In this document: piece by piece, positions 1 to 6,387 of the stretch
How positions within the stretch are numbered: position 1 is the stretch's first letter
Layout: every line of letters starts with the position of its first letter
Assembly: GCA_009783605.1 (NCBI GenBank)
Contig: WRDE01000051.1
Coordinates: 1 to 9,599 of the forward strand
DNA from: Oscillospiraceae bacterium
GTDB lineage: Bacteria; Bacillota; Clostridia; Oscillospirales; Acutalibacteraceae
DNA length: 9,599 nt
Direction of reading: 5' to 3'
Made by a program: the position numbers and the translations under genes
The notes under the pieces: model-generated
What the model was told of the DNA's origin: nothing
What the model saw: the letters and a program-made list of their open reading frames with translations, nothing else
Databases searched by the model: none

Positions 1-2
1 AT

Positions 3-1253
3 TCCTGGAAACCCGGCTCCGAATTGGAAACCCGCGCATTCATCGAATGGCAGCTGAACACCGGCGCCATCCTCCCGCTGTCCCAATGGCTGGCCGGCGG
101 CTCCAAGCCGGTGGCGAAGTGGATCTATGACGATCTGAGCGACAGCGGCTGGGTCTATTGGGGACAGGTTTTAAAAACCGACGGCGACACCACCGCCGAT
201 TTCATGGAGAGCGTAAGCCTTATCCACCAACCCGACGGCGACTTCTATTATGTCATCCATGTGGAATTAGACGCGGTTTCGCTTGACGAATTGGACAGCT
301 GGGGCGATGTGGGCGATGAGTTTTTGAAAAACGCCCCTTCCGCCAAATTCAACAGTGAGCCGCCCAAAACGGTGAAGGAAGGCGAAACCGTGAACTCCCC
401 CGGCGTGACCGTCGGCCCGGAAGGCGCGGATCAGCAGGTCACCTGGTCTTCCAGCAACAGAGATATCGCCACGGTTGACGCCAACGGCGTGGTCACCGGC
501 GTAAAACCCGGCACCGTCACCATCACGGCCACCGCCGGCAACGGCGCGAAGGTATGGTATACCCTCACCGTCACCCCCGGCGATCCCACTGAGATCCCGG
601 CCACCGATGTGACGATCCAGGGCGGCGACCGGGAGATGGAGATCGGCGATAGCTATACCCCCCAGATCGTCGTCACCCCGCCGGATCATACCGATACCCC
701 CCAGTGGAGCTCCAGTGATCCGGATGTGGCGATGGTGGATGAGAACGGCAAAATCACCGCCGTCGGCGAGGGCGAGGCGGTCATCACCGTCACGGTAGGC
801 GACCGGCAGGATTCCATCACCGTCACGGTAAAACCCGCCGCCGATCCGGACCTGCCCTTACAGGACAATACCGATCCCTTTAAACCGGATGTCGGCACCG
901 ACGCCGAGAGCAACTTCTGTCTCTGGCTGAAGGGGGATATCGACGACTTCTCCAAGGTGAAGGTGGTGCAGGCCGGATCGGTCAAGCTGAAGGATATACT
1001 CCTTCCCGGAACCGATCTCGACGGGTTCTCGGTGACCGCGGTAAACTCCGATATGGACGGCCATTTCACCGTCGGCACCGATAAAGGCAGCGATAAGGCG
1101 ATCCTGTTTACCTATTATCCGCCGATTCAGACCTGGCTTGACGCGGATCCCAACCTGCCGCAGGTCACCACCACCGTGATATTGGCCAAAGAGGGCTTCA
1201 AGCCCGCCACCATCACCCTGCTCCTGTTGTATGAAGGCTCTATTGTCGGGTAA
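3..1253 (+). CDS. SipW-dependent TasA/BsaA-like matrix protein with two Ig-like domains (5' partial)
   Basis: The reading frame is open from the window edge, so the start and signal peptide lie upstream; 416 residues are visible. The first ~110 residues (nt 3-330) begin WKPG and continue with an NTG segment, a GWVYWGQVLKTDGDTT segment and FYYVIHVELDAV. That is the layout of the C-terminal half of the TasA/camelysin/BsaA family, secreted biofilm-matrix subunits processed by the SipW signal peptidase. Two Big_2-type bacterial Ig-like domains follow at about nt 342-580 (VTWSSSNRDIATVDANGVVTGV core) and 600-840 (WSSSDPDVAMVDENGKITAV core). The last ~135 residues are an unrecognised, probably beta-rich domain. 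No LPXTG-like motif, terminal hydrophobic anchor or basic tail is present, so it is probably released or assembled into a matrix rather than wall-linked. Family placement comes from motif recognition only; the Ig-like domains are the surest part. Confidence 0.82.
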   Translation, partial: SWKPGSELETRAFIEWQLNTGAILPLSQWLAGGSKPVAKWIYDDLSDSGWVYWGQVLKTDGDTTADFMESVSLIHQPDGDFYYVIHVELDAVSLDELDSWGDVGDEFLKNAPSAKFNSEPPKTVKEGETVNSPGVTVGPEGADQQVTWSSSNRDIATVDANGVVTGVKPGTVTITATAGNGAKVWYTLTVTPGDPTEIPATDVTIQGGDREMEIGDSYTPQIVVTPPDHTDTPQWSSSDPDVAMVDENGKITAVGEGEAVITVTVGDRQDSITVTVKPAADPDLPLQDNTDPFKPDVGTDAESNFCLWLKGDIDDFSKVKVVQAGSVKLKDILLPGTDLDGFSVTAVNSDMDGHFTVGTDKGSDKAILFTYYPPIQTWLDADPNLPQVTTTVILAKEGFKPATITLLLLYEGSIVG

Positions 1254-1254
1254 T

Positions 1255-1434
1255 CCACTCACAAACGCCTGATAAGATGTCTTCCTCTCAACAAGTAAAT
1301 ACCGGGCGTTTGTTGGTGCGCCGCCGCGTTTAGTGCAAGAACCTTGCCCCACGCACAAACGCCTGGCAGGATGTCTTCTCCTCAATATGCAAATACCGGG
1401 CGTTTGTGGTGCGCCGCCGCGCTTGGAGCAATAC
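1255..1434. repeat. Tandem duplication of a ~94-bp hairpin unit
   Basis: This is most of the 219-bp gap between the first two genes. Copy 1 (1255-1348) and copy 2 (1349-1434) share about 85% of aligned bases by eye. Each contains an inverted repeat: ACAAACGCC at 1261-1269 with GGCGTTTGT at 1305-1313, and the same arms at 1355-1363 and 1399-1407. In copy 2 the stem extends to 12 pairs including one G-T. The loop, about 35 nt, holds a conserved GATGTCTTC segment, and each unit ends in GGTGCGCCGCCGCG. There is no T-run after either stem, so it is not a standard terminator. It may be a dispersed intergenic repeat or a structured 5' leader of the next gene. Confidence 0.75.
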
Positions 1435-1472
1435 CCTGATTACAACATGATTAATAGAAAGGAACATAAGCA

Positions 1473-3662
1473 ATGAGAAAACTTTTTCATAAAAAAAGCA
1501 GCCGGGTGATCGCCGTTGTCAGCGCCATCGCGCTGGCGGTCACCGCGCTGGCTATCGGGATTACCGCCACGCTGGCGGTGAAAAACGATATCACTGTGAC
1601 ATTGGACCGGGAAAACGGTTACCGGGTGGTGGAAAAAGGCACCTATAACGACCGTACTGTTCTGGGGGCCAATGACGCCGAAACCGGCAACGGGGATATC
1701 GCCACGGTGGATCTGTTCGGCAGTACCATGCGGGTCCACGGCATGAGCGCCGGCACCGTATCGGTCATGGCCGGCTCTAAGGTCGGACTGGTGCTGCCCT
1801 ATAACTATCAGATCACCGATATGGACAATGTCGGCGCATATATCCTCAAGCAGGGCGGCGAAGTGTATTTCAGCGGCCCCGGCAAAACCAAAACCTGCCC
1901 GGTTGAGGTCACCCAGGGATTGCAGACCCGCATCCGCTGGAAATCCTTAGACACCAGCGTCGCCGCCGTCGCGGCCAACGGCCATATCACCTCGGTGGGC
2001 AAAGGCGCCGCCATCATCCTCGGCCAGTTCACCGATAAATGGGGCATCGACCGGGATATCCATATCTTGGTCGGCGTCGGCGTCACGCTCAACAGCAGCG
2101 ATCTGTCCGAACTGCTGGAACTGGTCCAAAAGGGCGAATCCATCCTGAACGACAACCCGGATCAGTACACCACCGAAAGCCTTGAGGACCTGAAGGACGC
2201 GGTCAATAAAGGCAAGGGCGTTCTGGACAGCAACAACCCCGAGGCCAACGTCATCGCGGACGCCGTCAAGGATCTGCAGGACGCGATCAACGGGATGGAT
2301 AAAAAGCCGCAGCGGCCGGAGGATGTTTTCGGGCCGGATAAAGACGGCAATTATTATCATCCGGTGGGCGATCCCCCGAATGTCTACGAGGTGGTGGACC
2401 AAGACGGCAACGGCAGGCAGCCGCCCGAATATGTCTACAACCCGGGCGATCCGGTGGAGGACTGCGAAAACAACCGGCCCTCCTATCCCAACAACGGCTT
2501 CTACTATGTGGAAGATCCCGACGGCAGCAACATCTGGAAGCCGGTCGATAAGAACGGCGATTTGAATAACAACAGGCCCATCTGGGGCGGCCCGGACGGC
2601 AGGCCCGGCGGCGGAGACGATAAGCCGGTGACGCAGTTCAATGACGGCAGCTATTGGGTGCATGTCGGCCAGAACGTCTGGCAAAAGATTGACAAACTGA
2701 CCTTAGGCCCGCTGACCGGCGGCGGCCCGGATGAGAATCCGGTGACCACCCCCGCGACCCCGATCGTGAAAAACGGCGACAAATACTATGTCGGCCCGAT
2801 CAATCCCGGCCCGGATGAGTACTATTACGGCGACAAACAGCAGGGCGGCGACGGCCTGTTGAACAGTACCGCCAATATATTGCACCCCACCGATGAAAAG
2901 TATTATCTCATCGACGGCAAAATGGTCAACAAAAAGCCGATCACCGAGTCCGGTCCCGGCAACGGCGTGGACGGCAAGATCCTTCCCGCCGAGAAAGCCG
3001 GAGATTCCTCCGACTGGATCGAGATCGCGCGCAACGGCGGCTATTCGCTGATCATCCGCAAGAATTATATCAACATCCAATCCCAGTCGTCCCATTACGG
3101 CGATCCGGCCTGGCAGCAGACCAGTTATGGTTCCACCAAAAACTATAACACCTCCACCGCCCGGGATAAAATCAACGAATGGTTCAGGGGCACCGCCGCC
3201 AGCGCCGCCGATAATCTGGGCGCAAACGCCAATCTGCGCAATCACACGGTGAAGAACAACGCCGCTAACACCCTCGGCTCCGGCACGGTACCGTCAGGCT
3301 ATAACGACGGATTCAGCAAGCCCATCGCCGAACCCGACCGCACCGGACTGGATGTCGCGTTCGCGCTGAGTTACGGCGAAGCCGCAAACTATATTTCAAA
3401 AAGGTATGACTGGGACGGCGGGGCCAGCGCGGAGAGCAGCCAGCTCGCGAAAAACAACTTCGCCAAGATTGTGATACCCGCAGGCGACAAGACTCACGAT
3501 TCCCTCTGGCTGCGGTCGCCCGGCAATCAAACCCGTTCCCCCTTCACAGCGTGTGAGCTTGATTACACCGGCAGAGTTTTCCAGAAATATATCGACGGAT
3601 TCAACGGCGAATATGGTCTCATCTATCCGGCCCTCTGGGTCAACTCCGCAATCTTTGATTGA
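1473..3662 (+). CDS. Secreted multidomain surface protein (Ig-like, FIVAR, Tyr-rich repeats, DUF6273-like)
   Basis: This 729-residue protein starts at an ATG 9 nt after a GAAAGGA ribosome binding site. Residues 1-36 form a signal peptide: a basic start (MRKLFHKKSSR), a hydrophobic core and TATLAVKND, which resembles SipW-processed signals. Residues 38-200 hold Ig-like sequence, clearest at 153-200 (WKSLDTSVAAVAANGHITSV). Residues ~206-275 match the FIVAR pattern: helical, with YTTESLEDLKDAV, a central KGVLDSN and a closing VKDLQDAIN. Residues ~284-490 are Gly/Pro/Asp-rich with about five degenerate modules containing paired aromatics (DGNYY, NGFYYV, DGSYWV, GDKYYV, DEKYYL). The last ~215 residues resemble DUF6273, with WLRSPGN at 679-685 and YPALWV at 718-723 as its hallmark motifs. 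No C-terminal anchor is seen. The role is unknown; secretion and adhesin- or matrix-like use are inferred from its domains and neighbours. Confidence 0.88.
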   Translation: MRKLFHKKSSRVIAVVSAIALAVTALAIGITATLAVKNDITVTLDRENGYRVVEKGTYNDRTVLGANDAETGNGDIATVDLFGSTMRVHGMSAGTVSVMAGSKVGLVLPYNYQITDMDNVGAYILKQGGEVYFSGPGKTKTCPVEVTQGLQTRIRWKSLDTSVAAVAANGHITSVGKGAAIILGQFTDKWGIDRDIHILVGVGVTLNSSDLSELLELVQKGESILNDNPDQYTTESLEDLKDAVNKGKGVLDSNNPEANVIADAVKDLQDAINGMDKKPQRPEDVFGPDKDGNYYHPVGDPPNVYEVVDQDGNGRQPPEYVYNPGDPVEDCENNRPSYPNNGFYYVEDPDGSNIWKPVDKNGDLNNNRPIWGGPDGRPGGGDDKPVTQFNDGSYWVHVGQNVWQKIDKLTLGPLTGGGPDENPVTTPATPIVKNGDKYYVGPINPGPDEYYYGDKQQGGDGLLNSTANILHPTDEKYYLIDGKMVNKKPITESGPGNGVDGKILPAEKAGDSSDWIEIARNGGYSLIIRKNYINIQSQSSHYGDPAWQQTSYGSTKNYNTSTARDKINEWFRGTAASAADNLGANANLRNHTVKNNAANTLGSGTVPSGYNDGFSKPIAEPDRTGLDVAFALSYGEAANYISKRYDWDGGASAESSQLAKNNFAKIVIPAGDKTHDSLWLRSPGNQTRSPFTACELDYTGRVFQKYIDGFNGEYGLIYPALWVNSAIFD

Positions 3663-3790
3663 TTAATTGCCGGGAATTCTTTCCTCAAGAGAGTCCCGGA
3701 ATTAATACACTAATCTTTTTCCAAAAAGATTAGAAAAAATCCTCCGTGGGGATCCCGGGGGTGGAATACCGCCCCCGGGGTTATCTCCCC
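3663..3790. repeat. Block of three consecutive palindromes after the 729-residue gene
   Basis: Three inverted repeats follow the stop codon directly. The first pairs TTAATT (3663-3668) with AATTAA (3700-3705) and CCGGGA (3670-3675) with TCCCGG (3694-3699), leaving one bulged G. The second is a perfect 11-bp stem, CTAATCTTTTT (3710-3720) with AAAAAGATTAG (3723-3733). The third is an 11-bp GC stem, CCCGGGGGTGG (3754-3764) with CCGCCCCCGGG (3769-3779), loop AATA, extendable outward through GGGGAT and ATCTCCCC to 3748-3790. None is followed on the plus strand by a clean T-run, though the first two could still end transcription. The block may equally be a dispersed palindromic repeat. Confidence 0.7.
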
Positions 3791-3794
3791 CATC

Positions 3795-4020
3795 TTAGTG
3801 ATTAGTGGATAGTGATTAGTGACTAACCACCCACCGGTAATCAAAAAGTGCTCAGTGATCAGTGGTCAGATTGAAAACTATTCCTTCATCATAGTTTAAA
3901 GTGAAAGCCATGACCTCTTTCACAGTAAAATGTTTCCTTTCAACATTTTCTGACCACTGATCACTGACCACTAACTAACCATTCGCCACTAATCACTAAT
4001 CACTATCTACTAATCACTAC
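3795..4020. repeat. 226-bp nested inverted repeat built from heptamers, MITE-like
   Basis: The outer arms are 3795-3822 and 3993-4020; one matches the reverse complement of the other at 26 of 28 positions. The inner arms are 3848-3869 and 3950-3971, matching at 21 of 22. All arms are tandem heptamers: TTAGTGA/TTAGTGG/ATAGTGA outside, GTGCTCA/GTGATCA/GTGGTCA inside. The linkers (3823-3847 and 3972-3992) do not match. The 80-bp core holds three small hairpins. The element fills the gap up to the ribosome binding site of the next gene. No transposase and no evident target-site duplication are seen, so mobility is only inferred from the shape. Confidence 0.8.
3875..3949. other. Core of three successive small stem-loops
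   Basis: Hairpin 1 pairs AAACTAT (3875-3881) with ATAGTTT (3891-3897), 9-nt loop. Hairpin 2 pairs GTGAAAG (3901-3907) with CTTTCAC (3917-3923), 9-nt loop. Hairpin 3 pairs AAAATGTT (3927-3934) with AACATTTT (3942-3949), 7-nt loop. All stems are perfect, and the hairpins are separated by only 3 nt. On the minus strand, loops 1 and 3 carry AAGGA. Such regular spacing is hard to get by chance and suggests a structured RNA or a protein-binding DNA cruciform. Function unknown. Confidence 0.65.
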
Positions 4021-4039
4021 CCAAAAAGGAGCGGAAAAC

Positions 4040-5521
4040 ATGTATATTCGATATTTTCACAAATTCATCTGCGTATTTCTGGCTTTGATATGCCTGTTCT
4101 CCGCGTTTATGACCGGTACGCTGGCCTGGCGGGACATATCACAGCACAAGAGCAATGAATTTTTCGGCGTCCCGCCGGCTTATACCGATGGAACCGATAC
4201 GTCCCCGGCAACTACCGGGCCGACCGAAACAGAGCCTTCCGAAACCGGGTCCTCCGGAACCACAACCGGAGAATCCGGCACGACATCCGAATCCGGCGGG
4301 TCCGGCAGCGATACCACCGCTACCGGCGGCTCCACCACTGCATCCGAATCCGGCAGCGATACCACCGCTACCGATGGCTCCACCACTGCGTCCGAATCCG
4401 GCAGCGATACCACCGTCACCGACGGGTCCACCACCACATCCGAATCGGGCAGCGATACCACCGTCACCGGCGAATCCACCACTGCATCCGAATCGGGCAA
4501 TGATACGACTGCTTCCCAAGAATCCAGCGGCACCACCGGATCGGGAACCGATTCTACTGTTACAGACAGCACTACCGGCAGTTCGACCGGTAGCTCGACC
4601 GGTAGCTCGACCGGTAGCTCCACCAGCAGCTCCACAGGCAGTTCCACCGGCAGTTCTACAGGCAGTTCCACCGGCAGTTCTACAGGCAGTTCCACCGGCA
4701 GTTCTACAGACAGCTCCACAGGCAGTTCTACAGACAGCTCCACAGGCAGTTCTACAGACAGCTCCACAGGCAGTTCTTCTTCTACGGGTTCCGGATCGGA
4801 TACCGGCGTTACTACTGATTCTACCGGCGGTTCCACTGTTTCCTCCGGGGGATCAACTTCTGAAACTACTGAATCAGAATCCTCTGCAACCTCCTCCGGC
4901 GGTTCGGGTTCACAGCCTACCGCTTCTTCTCCGCCGACCCGGCCGGTCACCCCCGGGCAGATACGGCTGCTGCTCTCCAAACACCTGTATACCTCCGGCG
5001 GCGAACGCCACGGCTTCAATAAACTGTTCGCTATCCGGATATACGACGCCCGGATGAACCTGATTGAACGGGTGATCGTGCAGGCGGACGGCAATCCTGT
5101 TCCGGTTTACGGATTGCAGCCCGGCCAGACCTATTATATCGCCGAAGAGCCCCCGCTCCATCCCGGTGATTTTACAATTCTCGGGTATGAGCTGAGAAGC
5201 AGCACCGGCGCGTACCATTATATCCGGCAAACCGTCATCGCCTTCCGTCTGCCGGCGCTCTCCGGCGGCCAGGACCTTGAGATTTCGGTCCGGTGCGACA
5301 ATATGACCGACGATCTTACCGTTATACCGGAGGAGCCGCCAAAGAACAACCCGCCGGTTTTTGATCCGGATGAGGTCCCCGTCGTCGATATCCCGCCGCC
5401 GGCTTCCGGTCCCCAAACAGGCGACAGCAGCGGCAGTATCCGGTTATGGGCAGCCATCATGATTTTCAGCGCTTTCGGGCTGCGATATCTCCTATTATTG
5501 CGCCCCCGGCGCAATATATAA
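4040..5521 (+). CDS. Sortase-anchored Ser/Thr-rich stalk protein with CnaB-like domain
   Basis: This 493-residue wall protein starts at an ATG 8 nt after AAAAAGGAG. Residues 1-32 are a signal peptide ending TGTLAW; the following RDISQHKSNEF matches the start of many Clostridia SipW-type or pilin-like surface proteins. Residues ~44-300 are a low-complexity Ser/Thr/Gly stalk: about four 16-residue repeats of the SESGSDTTATDGSTTA type (residues ~102-165), then 17 tetrapeptides of GSST/DSST type (residues 180-247). Residues ~306-425 form a beta-rich domain like CnaB/SpaA prealbumin folds: IRLLLSKHLY, GLQPGQTYYIAEEPP, VRCDN. K314, E369 or E370 and N421 sit where isopeptide-forming Lys, Glu and Asn occur in that fold. 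The C-terminus has GPQTGD (457-462), a hydrophobic stretch and RPRRN, a sorting signal with PQTG instead of LPXTG. The sortase gene follows 28 nt later, so the two are probably co-transcribed and functionally paired. Confidence 0.9.
   Translation: MYIRYFHKFICVFLALICLFSAFMTGTLAWRDISQHKSNEFFGVPPAYTDGTDTSPATTGPTETEPSETGSSGTTTGESGTTSESGGSGSDTTATGGSTTASESGSDTTATDGSTTASESGSDTTVTDGSTTTSESGSDTTVTGESTTASESGNDTTASQESSGTTGSGTDSTVTDSTTGSSTGSSTGSSTGSSTSSSTGSSTGSSTGSSTGSSTGSSTGSSTDSSTGSSTDSSTGSSTDSSTGSSSSTGSGSDTGVTTDSTGGSTVSSGGSTSETTESESSATSSGGSGSQPTASSPPTRPVTPGQIRLLLSKHLYTSGGERHGFNKLFAIRIYDARMNLIERVIVQADGNPVPVYGLQPGQTYYIAEEPPLHPGDFTILGYELRSSTGAYHYIRQTVIAFRLPALSGGQDLEISVRCDNMTDDLTVIPEEPPKNNPPVFDPDEVPVVDIPPPASGPQTGDSSGSIRLWAAIMIFSAFGLRYLLLLRPRRNI
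4343..4534 (+). repeat. 48-bp coding tandem repeat (~4 units)
   Basis: Units begin with TCCGAATC at 4343, 4391, 4439 and 4487, exactly 48 bp apart; the last unit is degenerate. A related partial unit begins at 4286, offset by 48+9 bp. Each encodes a 16-residue SESGSDTT-type block of the stalk. In-frame units mean copy number can change without breaking the gene. Confidence 0.85.
4577..4780 (+). repeat. 12-bp coding tandem repeat, 17 units, encoding GSST
   Basis: Seventeen contiguous 12-bp units run without interruption, from GGCAGTTCGACC to GGCAGTTCTTCT. Early units are GGTAGCTCGACC. Middle units alternate GGCAGTTCCACC and GGCAGTTCTACA. Late units alternate GACAGCTCCACA and GGCAGTTCTACA. The 24-bp alternation shows that recent expansion worked on pairs of units. 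This is a likely site of strand-slippage length variation in the surface stalk. Confidence 0.93.
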
Positions 5522-5549
5522 AAAAACCGGAAACCGAAAGGAGCTCGCT

Positions 5550-6293
5550 ATGAATACATTTCTGCGCGGCGTCCTGACAGCCGTTCTGATCGCCGCCATC
5601 GGGATCAGCGGATATTGCATCCTTTCGGACCAGAGCGGATATGCCGACGAAGCCGGCATCCACCGTGAGGTTCTGTCCTATAGACCCTCCGAACCGGAAA
5701 CATCAGCAACGGCAGACTCCGGTAAAACCGAAAATACCATCAACCAGAGCATCGTTGACCTGCAAGCACAATATCCCGACGCCGTCGGGTGGATCAGCGT
5801 GCCATATACCGCTATTGATTATCCCTTTGTACAGGGACCGGATAATACTTTTTATTTAGACCGGGATATCGGCGGCAAACCGGCGGCGGCAGGCGCTGTT
5901 TTCATGGATTACCGCAACAACAGGGATTTTTCGGATTTCAACACCATCCTCTACGGGCACCATATGAAGAACGGCAGCATGTTCGCTTCATTAAAACAGT
6001 TCAACGATCCGGATTTTTTCAGCGCTAACCGTACCGGTACCCTCTTTTTGGCGGATAAAATCTGTTCTGTAGAATTTTTCGCCTATCTGGTGGTCGGAGC
6101 GGAGGAGGATCTGCTTTGGGGCCGGGAGCCGGCGGACCAGGATACCGTCCGCACATTTACCGAAAAGATAAAAAAAGAAGCCCGGCACTACCGTGAGCCC
6201 GGACTCACAACCGCCGACCGTATTGTGACACTATATAGCTGCGCCTATGAATTCGACGGCGCGCGGATGGTGCTGATGGGAAAAATATATTAG
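5550..6293 (+). CDS. srtB: Class B sortase
   Basis: A sortase is a membrane-bound cysteine transpeptidase that cleaves sorting signals and attaches surface proteins to the cell wall. This 247-residue protein has an N-terminal membrane anchor (residues ~5-25) with the catalytic domain outside. It opens with the class B-like segment YPDAVGWISVPYTAIDYPFVQ (residues 75-95), in which the WI..P.T.IDYP.VQ positions are conserved. The catalytic residues are visible: His137 in LYGHHM, Cys231 in TLYSCAYEF and Arg239 in GARMVLMGK. Length and motif spacing fit class B. The ATG lies 6 nt after AAAGGAG, and 28 nt after the stop of the PQTG-bearing protein, its most likely substrate. Clostridioides difficile SrtB is known to accept (S/N/P)PXTG-type motifs, which makes the GPQTG signal plausible. 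Pilus-polymerising activity is not indicated. The symbol is assigned by class, not by orthology. Confidence 0.94.
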   Translation: MNTFLRGVLTAVLIAAIGISGYCILSDQSGYADEAGIHREVLSYRPSEPETSATADSGKTENTINQSIVDLQAQYPDAVGWISVPYTAIDYPFVQGPDNTFYLDRDIGGKPAAAGAVFMDYRNNRDFSDFNTILYGHHMKNGSMFASLKQFNDPDFFSANRTGTLFLADKICSVEFFAYLVVGAEEDLLWGREPADQDTVRTFTEKIKKEARHYREPGLTTADRIVTLYSCAYEFDGARMVLMGKIY

Positions 6294-6309
6294 ACTTCCC
6301 GAATAAAGC

Positions 6310-6329
6310 AGGGGCGCATGTGCGCCCCT
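6310..6329. repeat. Palindrome between sortase and HD-GYP genes
   Basis: AGGGGCGCA (6310-6318) and TGCGCCCCT (6321-6329) form a perfect 9-bp inverted repeat separated by TG. On the plus strand it is followed by ACAAAAAAA rather than a T-run, so it is not a standard terminator for the sortase transcript. The sequence resembles GTAGGGGCG-type palindromic repeats scattered between genes in many bacteria. That comparison is from memory. Confidence 0.6.
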
Positions 6330-6387
6330 ACAAAAAAATGACCAGACTTGTTCGGTAATTACAGTCCAGAAAGGAACGGCTCCGCTC

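Noticed and set aside
1423..1451. Promoter for the 729-residue gene (TTGGAG with downstream TACAAC or GATTAAT)
   Set aside because: The spacing is wrong for each pair of boxes; no convincing promoter was found in the gap.
1947..2684. Minus-strand 245-codon open frame opposite the 729-residue gene
   Set aside because: Shadow frame in GC-rich coding DNA, with no ribosome binding site and no domain; the plus-strand frame has clear FIVAR and Ig-like sequence.
3795..4020. CRISPR array
   Set aside because: The repeats are 7 bp, contiguous and inverted about a centre; there are no 25-40 bp repeats separated by unique spacers and no cas genes.
4155..5057. Plus-strand 300-codon open frame rich in Pro, Ala and Val
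   Set aside because: Out-of-frame reading of the same stalk repeats, with no ribosome binding site or recognisable domain.
4180..5094. Minus-strand 304-codon open frame rich in VELPVELPVEL
   Set aside because: It is the antisense reading of the 12-bp repeats encoding GSST; low-complexity repeats keep all frames free of stops. The plus-strand gene has a ribosome binding site, signal peptide and sorting signal.
6310..6340. Rho-independent terminator after the sortase gene
   Set aside because: The stem is followed by an A-run on the plus strand, and the minus strand has no downstream T-run either.
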